From: Gemmatimonadota bacterium
GTDB taxonomy: Bacteria; Latescibacterota; UBA2968; GCA-2709665
DNA: 49,376 bases
Reading direction: 5' to 3'
Assembly: GCA_028873695.1 (NCBI GenBank)
Contig: JAPPNU010000016.1
Span: 1-49,376, forward strand
The position numbers and the translations under genes were made by a program. Below the pieces are notes generated by a model, which worked only from the letters and a program-made list of their open reading frames with translations, had not been told where the DNA came from and did no database searches. The stretch's first letter is position 1. Each line of letters starts with the position of its first letter. Positions 42,169 through 49,376 of the stretch are shown in pieces.

Positions 42169-43308
42169 ATGGATATCCAAACCCGTCTCATTCACGCCGG
42201 CGAGGAACGTATCGAGGGCGCGGTGGTGCTGCCGATCTTTCAGAGCTCGACCTTTGTCTCGCAAGACGAGGGGGACTACAACGCCATCCGCTATCTCCGC
42301 CTGAACAACACGCCCAATCACCGGGCATTGCATGCCAAGCTGGCCGCTGTCTGCGGCGGTGAGAACGCGCTCGTAACCGGCTCCGGGATGGCCGCGATCA
42401 CCACGGCTCTGATAACCGTGCTCGAGAACGGCGATCATCTTCTGATACAGGACTGTCTCTACGGGGGCACGCACAGCTTTGTGACGCAGGATGCGCCGAG
42501 CCTGGGGATGAGCTTCGACTTTATCGCCGGGAACGCGCCGGAGACTTGGCCGGCTAAGCTCCGTCCGGAGACCAGAGCGATTTACGTGGAGACCATGACC
42601 AACCCGCTGTTGGAGGTCGCCGACCTGGAAGCGGTCGTGGAATTTGCCAGGGAAAACGGCCTGGTCTCCCTGATCGACAACACCTTTGGCTCGCCGTGCA
42701 ACTTCCGTCCGCTGGAAATCGGGTTTGATATCGAACTGCACAGCGCGACCAAGTACCTGAACGGTCATTCGGACATGGTCGCGGGAGCGATCATTGGGTC
42801 CTCCGCACACGTCGAGGCCATCAGGCACAAGCTGAATCATCTGGGCGGTTCGCTGGATACGCACGCCTGCTTTCTGCTGCAGCGGGGCATGAAGACACTG
42901 GCGCTCAGAATGCGCCAGCACAATGAGAACGGCCTGCGGCTGGCGCGTTTCTTGACCGGCCGGGAGCAGGTGGCCCGGGTGAACTATCCCGGGCTGGAGA
43001 GCCACCCGCAATACGAGCGGGCACAACGGTTGTTTTCCGGTGCGGGCGGGGTGCTGAGCTTTGAATTGCACGGCGGCGTAACATCAACCGCGCGGCTGCT
43101 GTCCGGGCTGACGCTGCCGGTAACGGCCCCGAGCCTCGGCGGCGTCGAAACCCTCATTACCCGTCCCGCCGTCACTTCGCACAGCGGCATGAGCCCGGAA
43201 GATCGGGCGAAGTTGGGAATAACCGATGGCCTGGTCCGCGTGGCATGCGGCATCGAGGCCGCCGAGGATCTGTGCGCAGACTTCACGAAGGCGTTCGCCA
43301 GACTGTAG
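42169..43308 (+). CDS. Cystathionine gamma-synthase / methionine gamma-lyase family PLP enzyme
   Basis: A 379-residue trans-sulfuration-family enzyme using pyridoxal phosphate. TRLIHAGEE at the N-terminus, GSGMAAITTAL (71-81) binding the cofactor phosphate, YGGTHSF (98-104), LIDNTFGSP with Asp170, and HSATKYLNGHSD with the PLP Lys195 are visible, followed by RLSxGxE-type end TDGLVRVACGIE. It is not possible to tell gamma-synthase from gamma-lyase or O-acetylhomoserine sulfhydrylase by eye. RBS GAGGGAG lies just upstream. No SAM-riboswitch-like structure is obvious in the leader. Confidence 0.92.
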   Translation: MDIQTRLIHAGEERIEGAVVLPIFQSSTFVSQDEGDYNAIRYLRLNNTPNHRALHAKLAAVCGGENALVTGSGMAAITTALITVLENGDHLLIQDCLYGGTHSFVTQDAPSLGMSFDFIAGNAPETWPAKLRPETRAIYVETMTNPLLEVADLEAVVEFARENGLVSLIDNTFGSPCNFRPLEIGFDIELHSATKYLNGHSDMVAGAIIGSSAHVEAIRHKLNHLGGSLDTHACFLLQRGMKTLALRMRQHNENGLRLARFLTGREQVARVNYPGLESHPQYERAQRLFSGAGGVLSFELHGGVTSTARLLSGLTLPVTAPSLGGVETLITRPAVTSHSGMSPEDRAKLGITDGLVRVACGIEAAEDLCADFTKAFARL

Positions 43309-43432
43309 GATCATTTCGGTATGTATAGACAGAACAGGCGAGGATACCTGTAGAACGAAGTGCGCCGGAAAGAGAAAGGGCGCCGCCGAGTTCGCTGCGA
43401 GATGTTAACCTCAACATCCGGAGGAGATAAGA

Positions 43433-43735
43433 ATGGACGAAACAACGCAATATCTAAAAGACATAAAGCGGATTCTGGTCGTCATAATGTGGCTCCTGGC
43501 AGCGATCCTCATTCTTCTGATTGGTGGCGCCATCGGTCTTTACGTCGAATACATGAATCTCTTGGAACAGGTCGAGACTGTCGCCGGCAGGGTGGAAGTG
43601 ATGCTGGAAGCTCTCAATCCGGCGCTCCCGAAGATCGACGCGATTGTACAATCGTTGCAATCGGTTGCGGACAGGGTTGAGTCTGCCATGGAGCCGATTC
43701 AGTCCTTTCTTTCTCGGTTCGGGTGGAAGCGGTGA
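43433..43735 (+). CDS. Small membrane protein with C-terminal coiled coil
   Basis: A 100-residue protein with one membrane segment at about 14-37 (ILVVIMWLLAAILILLIGG), then a long amphipathic helix (LLEQVETVAGRVEVMLEALN, PKIDAIVQSLQSVADRVESAMEPI) of coiled-coil character. Family not recognised. CCGGAGGAGATAAGA precedes the ATG as a strong RBS. Possibly a membrane-tethered oligomer; no clear link to katG, which starts about 150 bases later. Confidence 0.75.
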   Translation: MDETTQYLKDIKRILVVIMWLLAAILILLIGGAIGLYVEYMNLLEQVETVAGRVEVMLEALNPALPKIDAIVQSLQSVADRVESAMEPIQSFLSRFGWKR

Positions 43736-43861
43736 GGCTGAGGAATGACGTATGTATGGAACCAGATTCCCCTTGCCTGTGAACGACACTGATTGTTTAT
43801 TTCTCTCTATTCGCCGAGAATCCGAAGGGATTGCGAGGAAGAAGGTTGCATTAATCCTTGA

Positions 43862-46015
<2,154 letters not shown>

Positions 46016-46090
46016 TCTCATCGGGCGCCGGAGGTCGCGCTTCGGACCGGGGAGCACATTCGTACAAGATCGCAGTCGAAAGGAAAGTCG

Positions 46091-46567
46091 ATGCCAATCA
46101 CGCTGGCGGCAGGCGATACAGCCCCTGATTTCTCACTCGCCGATGAGGACGGCAACATCCATTCGTTGGCCGGATACCGGGGCAGGACGGTCGTCCTCTA
46201 CTTCTATCCGCGCGATAACACCCCGGGCTGTACGATTCAGGCCTGCTCATTTCGGGATCACCACGCCGAAATCCTGGCCGAGGGCGCCGTTGTCCTCGGC
46301 GTTTCGCGAGACGATGCAGACTCGCACCGGGATTTCCGCGAAAGCCAGAGGCTGCCCTTTCCGCTGTTGGTGGATGCCGACGCCGGCGTCTCCGCGCGCT
46401 ATGGCGCCTGGGGCGAGAAAGTCCTCTACGGCCGCCGCTTCGAGGGCATGACGCGGTCAACGTTCATCATCGGCCCGGACGGGCTCCTGATAAAAGTGTG
46501 GAAGCGTGCCCGGGCAGCCGGCCACGGCGCGGCGGTGCTCAAGGCGCTGCGCGAGTCGGGCCGGTAG
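46091..46567 (+). CDS. bcp: BCP-type thioredoxin-dependent peroxiredoxin
   Basis: A 158-residue peroxiredoxin that reduces hydroperoxides. DNTPGCTIQAC places the peroxidatic Cys at 47 and a resolving Cys at 52, five residues on, as in the E. coli BCP class. GDTAPDFSL and VVLYFYPRDNTPGC are the family hallmarks; SFRDHHAEI follows, and MTRSTFIIGPDG near the C-terminus. AAAGGAAA precedes the ATG by 6 bases. It starts 75 bases after katG. Because it is a full cysteine enzyme it contrasts with the selenocysteine candidate at 35831-36421. Confidence 0.95.
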   Translation: MPITLAAGDTAPDFSLADEDGNIHSLAGYRGRTVVLYFYPRDNTPGCTIQACSFRDHHAEILAEGAVVLGVSRDDADSHRDFRESQRLPFPLLVDADAGVSARYGAWGEKVLYGRRFEGMTRSTFIIGPDGLLIKVWKRARAAGHGAAVLKALRESGR

Positions 46568-46599
46568 TCTGTCCCGGGCGCCAACCTCAGGGGGCCAAC

Positions 46600-47103
46600 G
46601 TGATCGATCCAACTGTTCAGAAGCAGATGCTCGTCCGGCGTCCGATCGATGAAGTGTTCAACGCGTTCATCGACCCCGCAGTCACCACGCGATTCTGGTT
46701 CACGCGGAGCAGCGGCAGGCTGGAGCCGGGCGCGAAGGTGACATGGGAATGGGAGATGTACGGCGTCTCCGCGGACGTCCGCGTCAAGGCCATCGAACAG
46801 CCCTCCAGAATACTCATCGAATGGGACGAGCCCGCGACGACCGTCGAGTGGCGGCTCACATCCTTCGGAGCGGAAGCCACTCTCGTTCAGATCACCAACA
46901 CCGGGTTCGTGGGGACCGATGAGGAGGTCGTCGGCATGGCGCTCGACGCCATGGGCGGTTTCTCTCTCGTCCTCGCCGCGCTCAAGGCATGGCTGGAGCA
47001 CGGAATCGCCCTGAATCTGGTGGCGGATTGCAATCCGGAAGCCCACGTTTCTCATTATTCTCCTGCGCACGGGTCATCGGCAGAGGGAAGTGGGGACGGA
47101 TGA
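46600..47103 (+). CDS. SRPBCC / AHSA1-like protein
   Basis: A 167-residue START-like fold protein (VRRPIDEVFNAFIDPAVTTRFWFTRSSG, then WEWEMYGVSADVRVKAIE and the C-terminal helix MGGFSLVLAALKAWLEHG). Proteins of this group bind hydrophobic ligands or act as Hsp90-activator-like factors; function unknown here. GTG 46600 is preferred because GGGGG lies 7 bases upstream and the domain starts directly; an ATG at 46627 would trim 9 residues. It overlaps the next gene by ATGA. Confidence 0.85.
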   Translation: MIDPTVQKQMLVRRPIDEVFNAFIDPAVTTRFWFTRSSGRLEPGAKVTWEWEMYGVSADVRVKAIEQPSRILIEWDEPATTVEWRLTSFGAEATLVQITNTGFVGTDEEVVGMALDAMGGFSLVLAALKAWLEHGIALNLVADCNPEAHVSHYSPAHGSSAEGSGDG

Positions 47104-47531
47104 CGCCGAAGACGGAAGGAAGCACGAAGCCCGGGAGAAACGCGGGGGGCAACCCCTACATCCCAAGGGGAGACGGGGACGGCTCTGTCCAGGCATACGT
47201 CTCAGCTATGCCCGGGTGGAAACAGGCGATCGGGAGGCGGCTGGACGCGCTGGTGGAAACGCACGCGCCAGGCGTCCGAAAAGCGATACGCTGGAACACG
47301 CCCTTCTACGGGATCGAAGGACAGGGGTGGTTTCTCGCGTTCTACTGCTACAAGCGCTACGTGCAGGTGACCTTCCTGAACGGCGCGCAGCTGGATCCTT
47401 TGCCGCCCGGGCCGTCGAAGGTACAGAACGTCCGCTACCTCCACATTCACGAAGATGACGAATTTGAGGAAGAGCGGTTGGCGAACTGGATCGAGCAGGC
47501 GGCAGCCCGTCCCGGGGAAAAGCTCTTCTGA
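47100..47531 (+). CDS. DUF1801 (YdhG-like) protein
   Basis: A 143-residue small soluble protein of the DUF1801 fold: VQAYVSAMPGWKQAIGRRLDALVETHAPGVRKAIRWNTPFYGIEGQGWFLAFYCYKRYVQVTFLNG, ending in a short acidic helical tail. Family function is unknown. The ATG overlaps the stop of the SRPBCC gene (ATGA), with GGGGACGG directly upstream, so the two are co-translated. N-terminal 30 residues are polar and probably disordered. Confidence 0.85.
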   Translation: MTPKTEGSTKPGRNAGGNPYIPRGDGDGSVQAYVSAMPGWKQAIGRRLDALVETHAPGVRKAIRWNTPFYGIEGQGWFLAFYCYKRYVQVTFLNGAQLDPLPPGPSKVQNVRYLHIHEDDEFEEERLANWIEQAAARPGEKLF

Positions 47532-47690
47532 GGACGTCGAGGCTTATCCATTCGATTTGATGCTCGACCTGTTGAACGGCTGCATCGAAAGAGCGCAGAC
47601 TCCCAGAGCCGTCACGATCTGCGGAAACTGAACGCTGACTTCGAAGCTGGGCTCCCACAGGAGGGGAAGACCTGGGGCAGGAGTGACAGA

Positions 47691-48179
47691 ATGAGTGAGG
47701 CGGTCGAAGTCAGGGTGGCGCATCATTTCAGGCACGCGACGGCGGACGAAGTCTTCGATGCCTGGATCACACCTCAGGACGTCCGGAGGTGGATGAGCCA
47801 TGCCCTGACCACGTTCGGTCTTTCCGGAGAGATCGTTCGAATCGAGATCGATCCTCGTCCCGGCGGCGCCTTCCTGTTCAGCGACATGCGGGATGGCGAA
47901 GAGATGCAACATTGGGGCGCCTACCTGACCCTGAAGCGTCCCTCCGTCATCCAGTGCACCTGGTTTACGAAGGAGTTGTCCGAGAGGGAGGGATCATCGG
48001 TTGTCAGGATCGAGATCGCTCCTGAAGCGCGCGGTTGCACGGCGAGGCTCACCCATACGATGCCTGCGAGCTTCGCGGTGTACACGGAGCGGGCAGAGCA
48101 GGGGTGGAAGACGTTGCTGACCTCGATCGAATCATGGTTAACCGCGTCACCGGAGAAGGGGGAATTCGACCATGATTGA
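47691..48179 (+). CDS. SRPBCC / AHSA1-like protein
   Basis: A 162-residue relative of the AHSA1 group (RVAHHFRHATADEVFDAWITPQDVRRWM, RIEIDPRPGGAFLFSDMRDGEEMQHWGAYLTLKRPSVIQCTWF, GWKTLLTSIESWL). It is more like the activator of Hsp90 ATPase type than the protein at 46600. AGGAG lies 9 bases before the ATG. It overlaps the following membrane protein gene by 8 bases, showing translational coupling. A 159-base gap separates it from the DUF1801 gene. Confidence 0.85.
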   Translation: MSEAVEVRVAHHFRHATADEVFDAWITPQDVRRWMSHALTTFGLSGEIVRIEIDPRPGGAFLFSDMRDGEEMQHWGAYLTLKRPSVIQCTWFTKELSEREGSSVVRIEIAPEARGCTARLTHTMPASFAVYTERAEQGWKTLLTSIESWLTASPEKGEFDHD

Positions 48180-49311
48180 ATGGATGGGTATCGGCCACCT
48201 GTTCGAGCTTTCCCGGACGGAAGCGATTGCGGGTTTCTTCACCCCGCTGGTGGTCTTCGTCGTGTTTTTTCTGGTGCAGCTCATTCTGCCCGGAAGGTGG
48301 GTCCCCGGTTACGTCATCAATCCCGAAACCGGGAAGCCGCGCAGATATCGGCTGAACGGTATTCTGGTATTCGTAATCGCGATTTTCGTGTGGGCATTCG
48401 AGCTCACGGGGATGCCGCGCGACTGGTTCTACCGATCGTCGATCTATGCGGTTGCCGGTGGAACGGTCGTCACCACGATCCTGACAATCTTAGCGGTGTT
48501 CACCCAGCCGCGGGGGAGGATAAAGAACCCGCTCATTGCGCTGTGGATCGGGCGGGTGCAGGAGTTGTCGTTCTTCAACGACCGCTTCGACGTAAAGATG
48601 TATTTCTACGTGGTCGGCGGGACGATGCTGTCGCTTAATGCGATGTCCGGGGCCGTGTATCACTACGATCTTTTCGGCGAAAACGCCAATCCGGGCGTCG
48701 TGCTGTTTGCGGCGTTCCTTACGTTCTACGTCCTGGACTACTTCGTCTTCGAGCGCGTGCAGCTATATACGTACGACCTGATCCATGAACATATGGGTTT
48801 CAAGATGTTCTGGGGCGGCCTGATCGTCTACGGGTGGCTCTACATCCTCCCGCTGTGGGGCATGGCCGCTTACCCGGACCCCGGATTCCCGCCGGGTTGG
48901 ACGAAGGTGTGGCTCATCGGGACACCCGCCCTGTTTCTGATTGGCTGGGGCATCTCGCGCGGGGCCAATATGCAGAAATACACGTTCAAACGCTGGCCCG
49001 AGCGCAAGTTTCTGGGACTGATCGAGCCTGAGTACATCGAGGCCGGCCACCGCAAGATCCTGTGCAGCGGTCTGTGGGGCGTTGCACGCCACTTCAACTA
49101 TCTGGGTGAGGGGTTCCTTTCACTGTCAATCGCCCTGGTATTCGGCCACTTTACGATTCCCTGGGCGTGGACCTACTTCGTCTTCATCGTCACGCTGTTC
49201 ACCATACGCCAGGTTCAGGACGACCGCCGCTGCGCCGAGAAATACGGTCCGGAAAAGTGGGCGGAGTACCGGGCGCGCGTGAAGTATCGGATTATTCCGG
49301 GGATTTATTGA
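48172..49311 (+). CDS. ERG4/ERG24-type sterol-reductase-like membrane protein
   Basis: A 379-residue polytopic membrane protein, with about nine or ten hydrophobic segments. The C-terminal end (ARHFNYLGEGFLSLSIAL, then RQVQDDRRCAEKYG, WAEYRARVKYRIIPGIY) is the NADPH-binding region of Delta14/Delta7-type sterol reductases, Lamin-B-receptor-like and isoprenylcysteine methyltransferase-like proteins. Sterol synthesis in this organism is not shown; hopanoid, isoprenoid or host sterol modification is possible. It starts within the stop region of the SRPBCC gene (8-base overlap) and may depend on that ligand-binding partner. Confidence 0.85.
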   Translation: MIEWMGIGHLFELSRTEAIAGFFTPLVVFVVFFLVQLILPGRWVPGYVINPETGKPRRYRLNGILVFVIAIFVWAFELTGMPRDWFYRSSIYAVAGGTVVTTILTILAVFTQPRGRIKNPLIALWIGRVQELSFFNDRFDVKMYFYVVGGTMLSLNAMSGAVYHYDLFGENANPGVVLFAAFLTFYVLDYFVFERVQLYTYDLIHEHMGFKMFWGGLIVYGWLYILPLWGMAAYPDPGFPPGWTKVWLIGTPALFLIGWGISRGANMQKYTFKRWPERKFLGLIEPEYIEAGHRKILCSGLWGVARHFNYLGEGFLSLSIALVFGHFTIPWAWTYFVFIVTLFTIRQVQDDRRCAEKYGPEKWAEYRARVKYRIIPGIY

Positions 49312-49376
49312 GAAAGCTGTCAGCGTAGAGTCGAGATGTGGCGCGGTGGTTTAGGAGAGGCCTATCTGTTTCCGCC
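49312..49376. other. Window end
   Basis: The last 65 bases contain no feature apart from a short AGCTGTCAGCG stretch related to the tails of the intergenic repeats. Confidence 0.4.

Overview
The window is a GC-rich bacterial chromosome segment. It has an outer-surface protein locus with dockerin-like, cohesin-like and CARDB modules and a FlgD/NPFNP-type C-terminal sorting domain. It also has several phytanoyl-CoA dioxygenase, amidohydrolase and heparinase-like genes, and many interspersed palindromic and tandem intergenic repeats. This mix fits an uncultured, probably marine or host-associated lineage such as Latescibacterota or Poribacteria. That placement is inference from gene content; there is no rRNA or marker gene here.

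Region 1 (1-10.4 kb, minus strand) encodes four exported proteins. Two are tandem paralogues with cohesin-like, dockerin-like (EF-hand) and CARDB modules, one of them carrying an inserted leucine-rich-repeat block. The third is a small cohesin-like protein with a type 9-like sorting tail. The fourth is a large M60 (enhancin-type) metallopeptidase fused to about 14 WD40 repeats and a dockerin-like tail. A structured leader RNA is duplicated in front of the two paralogues. Region 2 (10.4-12.2 kb) has no convincing gene. Region 3 (12.2-16.3 kb) has an AAA ATPase (DUF4143), a methyltransferase-hisI-hisG operon and a rhodanese-like gene. The his operon is preceded by a promoter, a His-codon-rich leader ORF and an intrinsic terminator that together look like a histidine attenuator.

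Region 4 (16.8-33.8 kb, plus strand) is a set of predicted carbohydrate-active and hydrolytic enzymes: an unclassified 586-residue protein, two amidohydrolases, an 804-residue putative lyase and a frameshifted paralogue of it, an M81/MlrC-type peptidase, a heparinase II/III-like lyase, a GH36-like enzyme and a 292-residue unknown. The genes sit in short coupled groups separated by repeat-filled gaps. No transporter or regulator lies among them. They plausibly act on one family of acidic or modified polysaccharides, but the substrate cannot be read from the sequence.

Region 5 (33.9-43.7 kb) holds two PhyH-type dioxygenases, a small monooxygenase-like protein, RidA, a membrane-anchored PQQ-like propeller, CMD and VOC proteins, a ceramidase-like hydrolase, a cystathionine gamma-synthase family enzyme and a small membrane protein. 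It also contains the most striking gene of the window, a peroxiredoxin-like gene (35831-36421, minus) with an in-frame UGA exactly where the peroxidatic cysteine should be. A small stem-loop follows at the spacing expected of a bacterial SECIS element, so the gene is a strong selenoprotein candidate. Region 6 (43.9-49.3 kb, plus strand) contains katG, a BCP-type peroxiredoxin, two SRPBCC proteins, a DUF1801 protein and a sterol-reductase-like membrane protein, an oxidative-stress-flavoured cluster.
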